NCBI GenBank assembly: GCA_036898135.1
Contig: CM072513.1
Location: 74,874,074-74,938,073, forward strand
From: Oncomelania hupensis
Taxonomy: Eukaryota > Mollusca > Gastropoda > Littorinimorpha > Pomatiopsidae
Length of the DNA stretch: 64,000 nt
Direction of reading: 5' to 3'
Part shown: in pieces, positions 1 to 12,622 of the stretch
How positions within the stretch are numbered: the first letter of the stretch is position 1
How the letters are laid out: the number at the start of each line of letters is the position of its first letter
The notes under the pieces: generated by a model
Database searches by the model: none
What the model was told of the DNA's origin: nothing
What the model saw: the letters and a program-made list of their open reading frames with translations, nothing else
Translations under genes and position numbers: made by a program

Positions 1-20
1 TAGTGCTGAGAATGCGGTTG

Positions 21-650
<630 letters not shown>

Positions 651-680
651 ACTGAATTGTGAAAGAATTGACCAAACAAT

Positions 681-3600
681 ATGGCCAGTGAAGAGTGCAG
701 CAACGGAGTGGAACAGGTGAAGATTGGCGACAGCAGCGATGATGCGCAGCAGGATGACATTGTCAACCCCTGGGATGTCAAGAGTTCTTCTGACTCTGGA
801 GTTGATTATGACAAACTCATTTGTAAGTTGCGATTATTATCTGTGGTGGCTTTCTTGGTTTCACTTTCCAACAGATAATCATAAATAACATTTTTGGAGG
901 GCTGGGTGGAGTGAGTAAGATGAGGGGGTGGGGAGGGGGGAGGGTTGGGGTGGATAAATTTATAAGCTAGAATGGCACGCTGCGTTGAAGAGACGACCGA
1001 GGCTTACATTGCCTTTCCACCGTCTCTACCTCCAGTCATATAACATACCTATAAAGCCGGGTGACATTACATAGTTGGACCTACAATCCTCACCCCTCCT
1101 CCCATTTTCTTTTTCAGTTGAAGATGGGGAAAACGATTACGCAATACGTAAATAAGACTTACAATCTGTAACCAGCAGCAGAGCTCGTGGAGAAGTGACG
1201 TAAGCCTCCGCTTTTTCTGCTACTCAGTTTGCTACAGTTGACTTATCCTATCCTATTCTATCCCTATCTCGAAGGTCGTAGGGGCACCACAGATGATCGT
1301 TTAACCAGCGTGTTCCATCTTTCTCTGTCCTCAGCAACCCTGATGGCTTTGCTTAGTGTCAAACCAGTCCATTCTCAAATGTTGTCCTCCCATCTCTTTT
1401 TCTGTCTCCCTCTTCTTCTACCTCCTTGCACTGTATCTTGCAGAACGGTCTTTACAAGGCCTGATGCTCTAGTGACATGGCCATACCATCAGAGTTTCTG
1501 TTTCTTCACCACTGTGAGCAGGTCATCGAGTGGTCAAATGGCTTGTGTGATGGTCCAGTGGTGTCCCGAGGCCTCGGACATCGGTCATGGTCCGATTCGT
1601 TTGGAAAATGACCGAATGCAAACACCTGTGTCCCGTCAAACGTCCGATTCTATTGCGAAATTAGCGGTCATTGTCCGATAGTATTATGACTAGAGCGGTC
1701 ACTGCAAGAAACGTCTGTACAAACTGGAGTGTCAAAGCCGTTAAAACGAGTTTGAATAGTGGACAATGCTAGACTATTATCACTCTTTAGTACATTCCGT
1801 CGAACAACAAAAGGGCCGCAACTCTCGACACTTTTGAAAGGGAAATAACCGACACCATACTTCCTCTGCAACGATCTTAAAGAAGCACCATTAATCGGTT
1901 CGCTTCACAATCTGAATGTCCTATTGCTTTTATGTAGTCAGGACATGATGTCCGATTAGTTTTATGATTTAGGACATTTTGTCCTATTGCCCTCTAATCC
2001 TAGGAACACCACTGATGGTCTGTCGGACTTCGTCATTGGTGATGTGCTGGGTATAGGAAATGCCCAGAAGGCTTCTGTAGCACCTCATCTTCATGCTTTG
2101 TATTCTTCGTTGTAGATTTGCTTTGAAGGTCCTTGTTTTGCAAGCGTATAGGAAGATGGAGATGACAAGGGAGAGCAGCAGCCTTACCTTGGAATATAGA
2201 CTGATGGTCCTGTCTTTCCAAAAGGGCTTCAACCTTGCCAGGGCAGCAGTTGTTTGTGTGATCCTGGAGAGGACTTCCTGTCGGGACCCATTGTCTGATA
2301 CAATGGCTCCTAAATATTTGAAGCTTTGCATTGTGTTGAGGGATTGGCCTTGGACTTTAATGTCCGTGTTGATGCCATTTGTGTTGTTGGTAATCATTTT
2401 GGTCTTCTCTGCAGTTATTTTGATTCCATAGGCTCTGGAGGTGGTGTGAAGTCTCTGTACTAACTATTCAAATTCTTGTTGTTCCTCTCCAGCCAATCCA
2501 TCAATGTCTTTTGCAAAACAAAGGTTGGACATTGCTCTACCCACTATGCTGACTGTGCCTTCGTGATCTGCAAGGGCATCTGACATGATGCGCTCTAGGA
2601 AGATGTTGAAGAGTGTTGGAGAGAGTAGGCATCCTTGACGCACTCTGATTGTTGTTCTGAACCAGTTTCCGATGGCGCTGTTATGGAGGACTGCACTGGT
2701 AGCCTTGTCATACAGGCTTTTGATGACTTCAATAATTTTAAGGCTGATGTGGTACACTCTCATGGTTGCCCATGGAGCTGTGTGCCAGACTCAGTCAAAC
2801 GCTTTCTTGAAATCTACAAACACATAATTTAGATGTTGTTGATGCTGTAGATATTTATCACAAATTACTCTGAAGCTACTGTTGACGTAAAAGTTAAATC
2901 CAGATTGAATAATTTGGAAGGTATTTACTATTCAGTGTTCCCTCCACACACAAAAAATGAGAGTCCTTGGGACTCCCAGGTATAAAATTTTAAGAGTCCT
3001 TGTGCAAATTTTGAGAGTCCCCAAATCGGAAAAAGAAATGTAAAAACAAGTCCAAGCCTTTTTTTTTTTTACTCTATTAAAGCGTCACATTAGTTATCAT
3101 AATCATATAAAACCAAAAAATTAAAACATGTTTCTTTGGACGCTTTACTTCAGTTTGAATTTCATCATGTATTTGTTTATCAATGCTTTGGAGTTCCGTA
3201 TTTTCGATAATGACAGGATCTGTACTTGATGTTGCTGTGGATGAACGGGTTTTGGGCCCAGTCAACCAAGTCAGAAGTGACATGATCGTTTATGATAGAA
3301 TCAAAGAATGGATTCACGAAGATTTCTTCTGTTCAGTAAATGGATTGCTTGGAGGAAGTTTACAATGCACGCGCATGCGATTTTTAAGGACGACATCTGC
3401 AGTGTCAGTCTCAGTTGGGTTCTTATTCTGATTATGCCGTGAATTAGTTCGCCACTCGTTGGTCGTAATTTTGACTTCAGCGATTCGAAAAAAATGTGTA
3501 CGTCCACAGGACGCACACATGCAAATTTTTCTGCGTCATTTTTCATATTTTGTGCGTAATTGACACACTACTGTGCGTAATCAGGAACACTGCTATTTGA

Positions 3601-6586
3601 CTTTGAGCTGAGTTTCATTCCAGGTTGAATGAATTGGAAGAGATTCCAGCAGTGTTGTTTTCCACATTTATCCTTTATCCCATTGAGGGGTATGCCTGTT
3701 GACACTGAATCATATTTTATTCAGGTACTGAATGACAAGTTGCTATAACTTGTGATTTTTACTTTCAGTGCGCTTTGGTAGCAACAAAATTGATGATGTG
3801 CTGATTGAGAAGATGGAGAGACTGACAGGGAAGCCTGTACATCATTTGATCAGGCGTGGCATCTTCTTTTCTCACAGGTAAGATTTGTGTGGGGCCCTAT
3901 CCCTAAGACCATACTTCCCCTGCTCTACCCAGCTGACATAAGATGTTTAGCCTTTTGGAATATAGTACATGTGCCCGAGTTGCTATTTTTGTGTGTTTGT
4001 GTGTGAGTAAGAATATTGATTTTGTTCTCATGAAAATGTTGGTCTGATATTATAGAGGTTATGTTTTGACGATTATTTAATGATTTGTGTTCTCGTACAG
4101 GGATATGCATGCAATTCTGGACATGTATGAAAAGAAGCAGCCATTTTATCTGTACACTGGACGAGGCCCGTCCTCTGACGCCATGCATTTGGGCCACCTT
4201 ATTCCCTTCATCATGACAAAGTAAGTCTATATTTATCAATTCACTACATATATATTGTTCATAGACATTGTAAACATATCAACATTGTAAGTTGCATTGC
4301 TGAGGTGACAATCTCTTGTGTTATAATGTAACAAAAAGTGCGCTGGAATGTCATTTTGACATTTCTCCATAGTTCAATTTTGCTTTAAGATATTTTAAAG
4401 TTCTTGCAAGGTACTTTTTTTCCCCCTTACATACTTTTTAGATTAAATAAATAAGTTTTCTCAAAGGTTAAGAATTTGAGACATTTTCATTTCTTATTTT
4501 GATTTTGCTCAATATTTGCTTTTGCTCGGTGGTTATTGCACCAGTATCTCATGATATCTGAATAGCAACTTGCACCAAATCAGATCTACTGTACAACAAC
4601 ATATTCATCTGCCAGGGATGCAGATTAATATATTGGATGTAGTTGTCAGCAAGTAAACAATAGAAGCATTTATGGTTTCCTATTATTAATTTGAAATTTA
4701 ATACAAGTCATATTACTAGAAAGATTTATAATTTTGCTGTATTTAGTAATTATTTGAATACATTTTCAAACAGGTGGCTACAGGACACATTTGATGTACC
4801 TCTGGTGATACAGCTAACAGACGATGAGAAATATCTATGGAAAGATCTGGACGATGTGGAAGCCACTAAGCTGGCCTATGAAAACGCTAAAGACATCATT
4901 GCCTGTGGCTTCGAGGAGGACAAGACATTTATCTTCAGTGACTTTGAATACATGGGGTGAGTAGGTGGGAATGAGATGTAATGTTTCATTGTTGATCATA
5001 AAGATTACTCAGAAAAATAGTTAAAATTTGATTGAATTGGGTGCTAATATACAGACTGCTAACAAAACAACAAATACCATCAGACATACCCAGGAAATAT
5101 GTGACTAAGGGTGAGGTCCCATAATGTCTGCCAGTTTGCTCTTAACATCGACTTTGACAACAGGAAAATATGCCCTATGTTTGAACCTTGGGTCCTAAAG
5201 ATTAGTTGTTTTATGTTGCAGGGGACAGTTTTATCGTACAATTTGCCGCATTCAAAAGCGAGTGACCAACAACCAGGCAGCAGGCATCTTTGGTTTCACT
5301 GGAGAGTCCTGCATTGGCAAGAATGCCTTCCCAGCCATCCAGGCTGCATCCAGTTTCAGCACTGCTTTCCCAGAAATCTTCAACGGCAGAGCCAACATTC
5401 CTAGTCTCATTCCTTGTGCCATTGATCAGGTATGTTGGCGAATGATGGATAATGTATGTAACTAGTACATACATTTACAGTTTGTATGTGCATTCTTTGG
5501 AATGTCAGTTTTTCTCAATGTCCAAGAGCTTTATTATTTTTAAGACTCTTGGCCCTTTGAGAGAAAAAGACACCCATTAATGTCAACTGGTCAGTCGGCT
5601 AGTTTTCATCTGTTTTTGTTTCAGCTCACTGACATTTTCGGTTTAGTTTATTTTTCAGCAACCCATATGTTTTAATGTTTGTTTACTTGAGGCAATGCTT
5701 CTTTAGCTGACCGTAGCATGAATAGTAAATTAGACTATTTATATTTGGCTCATAGGATCCCTACTTCAGAATGACCCGTGATGTTGCCCCAAAGATCGGC
5801 TGCCCGAAACCAGCTTTGCTTCACTCCAAATTCTTCCCAGCACTGCAGGGGTCCAAGTCCAAGATGAGTTCCAGCGAACCAACATCCTCCATCTTTCTCA
5901 CTGACAAACCCAAACAGATCAAGGATAAGGTAAGAAAAATGGAAGTGTTCTCATTGTCTTCAATGGGGTTATAATTATTGTCCTGTTTTCTGGCACAAGT
6001 ACAAATGTATGTAGGTTACTTTTGTTTAATACCACAGTAAATTGATTTTCTTTCTGACAGATCAACAAGCATGCGTTCTCTGGTGGTCGAGACACTGTGG
6101 AAGAACATCGCAAGTTTGGTGGGAACTGTGACGTTGATGTGTCGTACCAGTATTTACGCTTCTTCCTTGAAGATGATGAAAGATTGGAAAAAATTCGTCA
6201 GGTCAGTGTTACTTTCCAGATGGGTTTGTTTGTTAGTTTGGTGTGGTACAGTTGTTTGTGGAAGTGTTGAATGAGCATTTGACTTCTAAAGTAAAACAAT
6301 AGTTTGTTTTATTGCTTAAATATTTTGTGTATCTTTGATATGGAGAGCCTGTATATCATTAATATGAAGAGTTCGATTGTCCCTTGCTTTTACTCGAAGT
6401 TGTAAGTAACATTTGTTCTTTTTGCAGGATTACTCCAGCGGTGAGCTGCTGACTGGCTACTTGAAGAAAGAACTGATTGAAGTGCTACAGAAAATGATAG
6501 CGGAGCATCAAGAACGAAGAGCTAAAGTGACAGACGAAGTTGTGAAACGTTTCATGACGCCCAGAAAACTCAGATACAGTTATTAA
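681..6586 (+). CDS. WARS1: Tryptophanyl-tRNA synthetase, cytoplasmic (WARS1)
   Basis: Charges tRNA-Trp with tryptophan in the cytosol; class Ic aminoacyl-tRNA synthetase. Coding exons: 681-822, 3769-3877, 4101-4220, 4774-4956, 5222-5429, 5756-5929, 6061-6201, 6428-6586. All introns are GT/AG and the exons join in frame to 1236 nt (411 aa). The HIGH-type motif is HLGH (residues 113-116, after GRGPSSDAM) and the KMSKS-type loop is KMSSS (290-294). [29 protein letters not shown] and the C-terminal FMTPRKL are hallmark WARS1 segments, so the catalytic core and anticodon-binding domain look complete. The start ATG at 681 follows in-frame TGA codons at 660 and 669, so this transcript cannot carry the N-terminal WHEP domain of vertebrate WARS1 unless another exon is used. 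Intron 1 (2.9 kb) holds three transposon remnants. Function is sure from motifs; exon edges are hand-predicted. Confidence 0.96.
1240..2932 (-). mobile_element. RTE-like non-LTR retrotransposon fragment (broken), in WARS1 intron 1
   Basis: The minus strand encodes reverse-transcriptase pieces of the endonuclease-reverse transcriptase type common in marine invertebrates: [11 protein letters not shown] followed by a stop and VWH, then [19 protein letters not shown], a decayed catalytic box ([13 protein letters not shown] where [12 protein letters not shown] is usual), then [45 protein letters not shown] and the 3' region. The minus-strand 3' end at about 1240 carries GGATA repeats. The 5' end, including the endonuclease, is missing. 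Stops, frameshifts and an inserted hAT-like element (1556-2014) show it is dead. Reading frames on the + strand here are shadows. Confidence 0.9.
1556..2014. mobile_element. hAT-like MITE nested in the RTE-like fragment
   Basis: The RTE reading frame is interrupted exactly here. The ends form inverted repeats: CAGTGGTGTCCCGAGG on the left and CCTAGGAACACCACTG on the right (14 of 16 pair). The sequence TGATGGTC is present on both sides (1548-1555 and 2013-2020); uninterrupted copies elsewhere in the window have it once. An 8-bp target duplication and CAG...CTG ends fit the hAT superfamily. The TG of the right end overlaps the duplication, probably through loss of one TG. Inside are repeated GTCCGATT/GTCCTATTG motifs and no transposase. 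Length 459 bp. Confidence 0.75.
2933..3592. mobile_element. Decayed hAT-like DNA transposon
   Basis: Terminal inverted repeats typical of hAT: CAGTGTTCCCTCC at the left and CAGGAACACTG at the right. The left end contains CACACACAAA and repeated GAGTCC stretches. The minus strand has a short open frame (3077-3283, starting [11 protein letters not shown]) that could be a transposase remnant, but it is not recognised with certainty. The 8-bp target duplication is not clean (TTACTATT on the left against CTATTTGA on the right, sharing CTATT), so the right junction may have lost bases. It lies in WARS1 intron 1 directly next to the RTE-like fragment. Confidence 0.55.
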
Positions 6587-6763
6587 CCTTCATAGACTGT
6601 CGTTACTTTGTTTTCCTCTGTTTTTGTGTTGTTGAGTCAGGGTTTTATGGGATTGGGCGAAGAAAGTATGTTGTAGAAAAGCTACCGTTATTGATAGTTT
6701 CTAGAAATGTGTGCTAAATCAGTGATTGTCTTTTGATTAGAAAATGTGTTTGAAAGTACTGTG

Positions 6764-6769
6764 AATAAA
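6764..6769 (+). promoter_or_regulatory. Likely WARS1 polyadenylation signal
   Basis: Canonical AATAAA 178 bases after the WARS1 stop codon, the first such hexamer in the 3' region. A short 3'UTR of roughly 200 bases is inferred. Confidence 0.7.
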
Positions 6770-6789
6770 AGTATTTATGTGCTGGCTTG

Positions 6790-8735
6790 CTTGTGTGAAA
6801 GTATGCATGTGTTGGCCTGCTTGATCCACTTTATGTTAAAATGAAAAGAAGGAAAGTATGAAAAGGTCATATTTTCATAGTTTATGTCCATTGACTGTCA
6901 TTTTGACCATGCTGACAGTTGTGTACACTGTGGCATTGTTGGTTCCTCAGGGCCATGTTCTAATTCTCAGGCTGGGGAACTCTCCTCGGATCCGCAATTT
7001 TGCGAGAAAAGGTACCGTCACTCCCGAGAAAATTAAATAGAGGTCCGAGAAAAGAAATCGCTCCGATTTTTAAAAAAAATCACAAAACGCAATCTGTCCA
7101 AGTCTCAATCCATGTCCGTGTCCAGCTTTTTTTTTTCTCGTAACTAAAAGAGCCGCTCGCGCCCTCTATTGTTAATCGAATTCACTGCCCAATAAGGCTT
7201 ACTAGCATCACTTGACTACAGCGGGCTAAGGCGATGTTGAACGTTTGGCGGTTCACGTGAAGTTCAGTCCTTTGTCACTCTCCGCCATTGTTAGTTTATA
7301 ATCACTATACTATCATGGTCAAGTAATGTATTTCACGTATTATTAACCAAGGAGACCCTTTTGAAGAAGGGGAAATCAACAACAAGTGGAAATGGGAATG
7401 GCTTGAAAAGATGGCGAAAGAGTAACTGCACTCCATGTCATGGGTAACTACTACTACTACTTATACTACTACTAATGATAATGTTCTTATGAACACGTGA
7501 TGAATATTATGAAAAACATCCACGTTTATCTCTCACAAAAAGCATTCTTTTTGTGTGTACATTCTATGAAACGTTCAGCTTCTGGGGGGGGGAGGGGGGT
7601 GAAGCCCCCCAGATACCCCACCGGGGCTTCGCCCCTGGACCTGACCAGGGGCCTTACGGCGGCCCCTGGACCCCGGCCGGATTTCAGAGATTTTTGCTTT
7701 CGACTGTTTTCCAGCCTGCATTCTTATGAGACAATTTTATGCTTAAAAGTACATGTTAGGTTCATTTCGTTCTCATTTGTATAGTGGTCACAGATTATAT
7801 AAATTCTATTTTGGTTGGATTTGTCCTGCAAATTGTGCAAGACCGTCTACCACATGGTCTTTCATTGCACCACATGTTTTCTCATCCTAAAACTTAATAC
7901 CTCATAAAGATAAGTGGTCTCATGTCAGTGAGGAGTGTTCACTGACAAGTTAGTTTTGCCTCATTTTGAACAAAGGTTTGAGCTGGACTTTTGTCCTCCC
8001 ATGTTGATCAATAAACTATTAAGGGATGAGATATGTTGTGGTTGGTAATTTATAATTGCAATTGTAAAAAACGAATTTGTAATAAAACAGATAATTTTAG
8101 ACTAGGTCTAACATTGTAGACAATGTACAATCAGTTTTAGTTTTAAGACTCGATAATCTCCATGCAGCATTTTTTATGATCAGATCGTTTTATTTTTAAA
8201 TATCCCCTGAGTGATTTTAGAAAGTAAAATGGATCAACTTTCTGAAGTAATTTAAAAAAAATCAAAATGAATTGTTTTCTGAAATATACGATTACTGTGT
8301 TAATTTGTGTCTGTTGCTGTAAGATAGTGCTTGAACTTTGGAACCACTTCATCATGTTTGGAATAATACCACAAGTCTGAAGAATGAAAAGAGTGATGTG
8401 TGTTTATTCTTCAAATCATTTATCACAATTGTTTTTTTTCATACAAGCCATATGAACATTTGTGATTATATGTGATCATACATACATTCTCAGCATAACA
8501 CAAGAGCATACTACAGAATTTCACCAAGAAAATTATTAATGAAAACTTGAGTGAGTAAATTAAAAGGCAGCTATTCTGCATCAACAAATATAAGGTCATA
8601 TACACATGCCATGTTTTAATGAATTTACATGATTAATTGGGTGAATACATCCATAACAAATTGTATATTGTATTTTACTGACTACAAGGTGATACTTTTT
8701 CCTCGACTTCGACCTATGCTAATAGTGTGTGGCTA
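6790..8735. other. Intergenic DNA with a GC-rich hairpin patch
   Basis: Mostly AT-rich, no recognised gene. A sharp GC-rich patch at about 7584-7682 contains nested self-complementary blocks (GGGGCTTCGCCCC, and CCAGGGGCC pairing with GGCCCCTGG) in otherwise AT-rich DNA. This suggests an inserted mobile-element fragment of unknown class. Short open frames here (6858-7040, 7497-7784) have no recognisable protein. Confidence 0.5.
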
Positions 8736-8736
8736 G

Positions 8737-8866
8737 TAACATCTGCCTGAACAAAGTCAAGATGCCAAATCATATTGAAGTCAAACCAGATAAAATTAAA
8801 ATAACATCTGTCTGAACAAAGTCAAGATTCCAAATCACATTGAAGTCAAACCAGATAAAATTAAAT
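8737..8866. repeat. 65-bp tandem duplication
   Basis: Two adjacent 65-base units, the first beginning TAACATCTGCCTGAAC at 8737 and the second at 8802, about 95% identical. Located downstream (3') of LRRC73. No coding potential. Confidence 0.9.
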
Positions 8867-9459
8867 TACTAGATATCGATTTTGATCATGCAGCACCTTT
8901 CCCTTTCTAATGAGCAAATCAATGCCTCAAAATAAACACTCCAAATAATGCGCGTCTGAATTCTCTCCAGGTATGACAGAAGTTTGTTTCTTTAAACGTT
9001 GATATTTTTAGTTTTCAAGTGCATCTTATGTTTTGTTGAAATTAGATGTTTAATCTAGGGAAGGGGTGTGGGTGTATGTCTTATAATGTGTATCGCATTT
9101 AGTAGTCTGTAAACTATGGTATTCAGTGCGAACACTTCACTGTGAATGAACACATAATTATGCTGCTTATTTGAATTTTAGTGGATAATTCAATTCTGCT
9201 AGCATTCATCACATATCCAGTACACTATTCTTTAGCAGCTTTGCAGAGTATTTTCATCATGGGATAAATATGATATGTACAATCAGTAGACTTCACACTG
9301 AACTTTCAACATCTCATCGGGTGGTTTCCAGCTTCTTCTCATTAGCATGAGATTGTTTACAACAATGATCAATATTTCAACAGCATAGTTTCTACTGTAG
9401 GCAAGTCTGGAAAATGTAGAACTGACTTGCTCAAAAACAAATTGCTCTCATTAACATGC

Positions 9460-12400
9460 TCAGGCATAAAACACAGGCACCTCTCTTAGTTCTTCACCAA
9501 GATCATCTTCATCGTCATCTTTCTCTTTCTCTTCATCTCCAGCACCTTTCTCTTTCTCGCTCAGGGCCTTCATGTATTCTTCCGCCGCTGAGCCTTGAAT
9601 AGTGGACTCGCTGTCTGTTTCTTCCTCCGACTCTTCTGATCCTGATGTTGATGTCTTTGACTGTAACACATAATCCAAAATGAATTAGTAATATGTTAGA
9701 TGGCAATGGAGTTCTACACAAAGGCAAATTGAGTTCTACATAACCCAGCATGGTGTATATTTACTTAGAATAAAACAATAATTTGAAGAATGTGCATAAA
9801 ATACACCAACCAACACAGAATTATTGAACGTTTATTGTGTAAAGTTGCCTAACCTGTTTACTGCTTGAATCAGTGGTGTAAGTATCGCCGATAGAGGACA
9901 AAGTTACATCAAGGTCGGAACCTGTTGTTTCACTTTCACTGCCCATATGGTTTTCCCTCAAATACACCTTGATGGCATCCACAGTTGATTTCTTCACTTT
10001 GTTGCCATGAAGAACTATCTTGCTGAGGCTTCCAAGATGATTCTGCACCAAGTGTAAGAGCAGCTGCACAAAGGGATGTATTTTAATAGATATAATATCT
10101 ATATAACATTTTACAAGTACTAAATAAAATGGTAAGCTGGCTATGTTTATTTAAAAAAAAAACTTTAAAAGAAAGTTATTGTGTGTGTGTGAATGCGCAG
10201 GAGGGTCGCAGTATAGATTGGGGTTAATAACAGATAAATGTTCTCCCCCGTGGGGGTGCTGGGGGTTTCTGTATAAATAGTATCCCCACTTTCGGGACAT
10301 TTTGTGCTTTAAATTCCCACTGTCGCTGTCTTTCTCCTTTGTTCTTTCTCATTCCTATTCTGTTCTATCAATCTACTATACTGTCTTCTTCGCTGGACCA
10401 CTTACCTGCCTTTTTTCTTTAAAACTCTTCTGGGTCAAAACTAGATCAGCTTGGGAATATTGGACGCTTTCTGCCAAATGGTCATTGGGGCTTCCTATGA
10501 TATTATTATTTGGCAATGTAGGCATTTTATATGTATGTATTTTGTTAATATTTTATAATGATGTTTGTATTCTATTTTGTTTTTGTATATGGGGGTTTCA
10601 TAAATTAAAGTATAGCCTCAGCCTCCCCTGCGCGGGATGCCTTTATTGTAAAGTTATCGGCTGGTGGAGTGCCTTCAGTGTTACCACTAGGGTTGTTTCT
10701 GCGGATCAGGGGCGAGTCCTCTTTCAGCCAAATTGTGGTCTTGATTTTGTGGTCCTGATTCGACCGTTTGCAGTCCTCTGGACCCTGTAAGCAAAGAATA
10801 ACTAACTAACTAACTAACAGATAAATATTATTTTTTTCTTGTCCTCTTCAAAGCTTTGGTCATTCTGAACAGTTACACAACATGGTCAGCTCCCAGGTGT
10901 CGCTACTGATCACAGGTTGTGTTCTCAATACACCTATGCATAATGACCTATCATCTCTATTGGGGTGATCTACAATTTCTTTATGAGCTCAAGTGCCAAA
11001 ACTGAATTCAGCAACACCGTCTATTTACCCAAGCAGTTTGCAATACATGTGTAGAAAAGTTGATGAAGTCAAGTCAAGTCTTACTTGGGCCGTATGTTCT
11101 GTCAAGCCACAGCCTTCCAGGTCCAGAATTTCCATGTTCTGTGTCGCTGCCACAGCCACCAGCAGGCATGAAGCACCGTAGTCACCCATAGGGTTGTAGT
11201 CCAGCATCAGCAATCTCAGTGACTGGCAGTTTGCAACAGCCATGGAGAGCCTGGCCCAGCCCTGTGCTGAGATCCGTGGATTAGCACTCAATGTCAAATC
11301 CTCCAATGCTGAAACAGGCAAGTAATTATTGTGCAGGTGAGACTGCTGAGGTATGTACTCATTATACAGTACATTGTCAGACACCATGTATGGTGATATG
11401 GTAATATACTTATAATGTCAAATCCGAATTTATTAATTTTTTTCTGAAGCAGTGCACAAACCACATTTTTGTACTATTTTATAAATTCTTTACCCCTAAT
11501 GAATAAAGATCACCTTGAGAGATTTCCTGAGAGATGTACTGTAAACAGTATGATTCTACTTGATGCGGCTATTCACTGCAACTGTATACTTTAAGCAATC
11601 AGATTAGATCTGACAACAATCAAGCAAGTTAATTACTGTTTACAAAAATTCGTCAAACAGACCACACCTTGTCGATTGTTTTCAGGTAATAGCAGGTCAT
11701 ACAGCACATCAATGGAGTCATCTCCTAACTGGCAGTCCCCTATGTCAAGGGAGACAATGCGAGGATGAGCTATCAGACTCTTGCCCAGCAGCTTGAAACC
11801 ATCATCACCCAGGTTACTGCCATGAAGACTGAAACAGAATGAATAGTAATTTAGAAAATATACTCAAAAGAAAATGCTTGTTTACAGAATATACTGAATT
11901 AAATGTAGCAATGAACATTACACACAAAGCAATATGAATTATAGTTTAGTTCTGTGAGGGTATTCACATCGACATTATTAAGTTACAGGGTTATTTTTGT
12001 TAACATTTAGTGGCTGCTTAAACCCCAAACAAGTTTGGTATTCACTTCGACACTATATACGTGGCAATAACTACTAGGCTTGGCCTCTGGTGTAGTCTAT
12101 ATACAATCTGTGCTCTTCTTTGCCTGGTCAGTCTGCAATGGACAATTGCGTTTAAGACGCACCATAAGTTACCAGGCTGATTTAACTGTCATGTGACCCT
12201 AACAGGTCGATATGAATACAAAATAACTCACTTATGGGGTGGGGTGTTTGTAAGCTAATAAAACAAATAGTTATTTATAAAAAAAGAAAACAAGAAATAG
12301 AAGAACATTTTTACTTCACTTTCACTTACTGCAATCCTGTGAGGGTCTGGTTTTTCTCGATACATTTCGCCAGATTTTCAATATGGCCGGGTGTTTTGAT

Positions 12401-12622
12401 AATCCCCACGTTGAGGGTCAGCTGTTGGAGAGTGTGACTGTTGCCCACTAGTTTCAAAATGCGCTGCAAGTCTGAACCTTCTATAGTGCATTCTCTCAAA
12501 TTTAGCAGACGCAGTCCTTGTTTTTTGAGTGCTTGGCAGATGCTAACCACGTCTGCTTGCGTCAAAACTTCGTTTTCTTTATGAATAGCGTCTTCAGCCA
12601 TGGCTAAAATGGCGTTTGGCAT
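9460..12622 (-). CDS. LRRC73: Leucine-rich repeat-containing protein 73 (LRRC73)
   Basis: Exons on the minus strand: 12622-12330, 11828-11668, 11308-11085, 10063-9854, 9660-9460. They join in frame to 1089 nt (362 aa). The product follows vertebrate LRRC73 along its length: VVSICQALKKQGLRLLNLREC near the N-terminus, SLDIGDCQLGDDSIDVL, then LTLSANPRISAQGWARL, LDYNPMGDYGA and EILDLEGCGLTEHTAQ. These are ribonuclease-inhibitor-type leucine-rich repeats. The C-terminal 130 residues are not LRR but acidic and Ser/Thr/Glu-rich, ending EELREVPVFYA. No signal peptide or membrane segment is seen, so it is likely an intracellular scaffold; its biochemical role is poorly known. The start chosen is the first ATG; an internal Met at residue 8 is an alternative. 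Intron 1 carries a possible MITE (11960-12219) and intron 3 a 570-bp retroposon (10225-10820). Confidence 0.9.
10225..10820 (+). mobile_element. Unnamed 570-bp retroposon (family B), copy 1
   Basis: Shares its whole length with copies at 26910-27478, 43981-44575 and, reversed, 24826-25816. The 5' end has a C-run/G-run hairpin, then GTATAAATAGTATCCCC. The body includes ATTGGACGCTTTCTGCC. The 3' end has a short tandem tail, here AACT repeats. Uniform 5' ends and variable microsatellite tails fit a retroposon. No protein is encoded; the open frame 10302-10790 is not conserved between copies. It lies in LRRC73 intron 3, antisense to the gene. Confidence 0.8.
11960..12219. mobile_element. Possible MITE in LRRC73 intron 1
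   Basis: GTATTCACATCGAC at 11960-11973 and GTCGATATGAATAC at 12206-12219 are inverted copies (13 of 14 pair). A third direct copy, GTATTCACTTCGAC, is at 12038-12051. The 260-bp size fits a miniature inverted-repeat element, but I cannot see a clear target duplication. Confidence 0.4.

Noticed and set aside
2093..2431. 112-codon + strand frame in WARS1 intron 1
   Set aside because: Shadow of the minus-strand RTE-like coding region.
10302..10790. 162-codon frame
   Set aside because: Lies in family B retroposon; the frame is not kept in the other copies.
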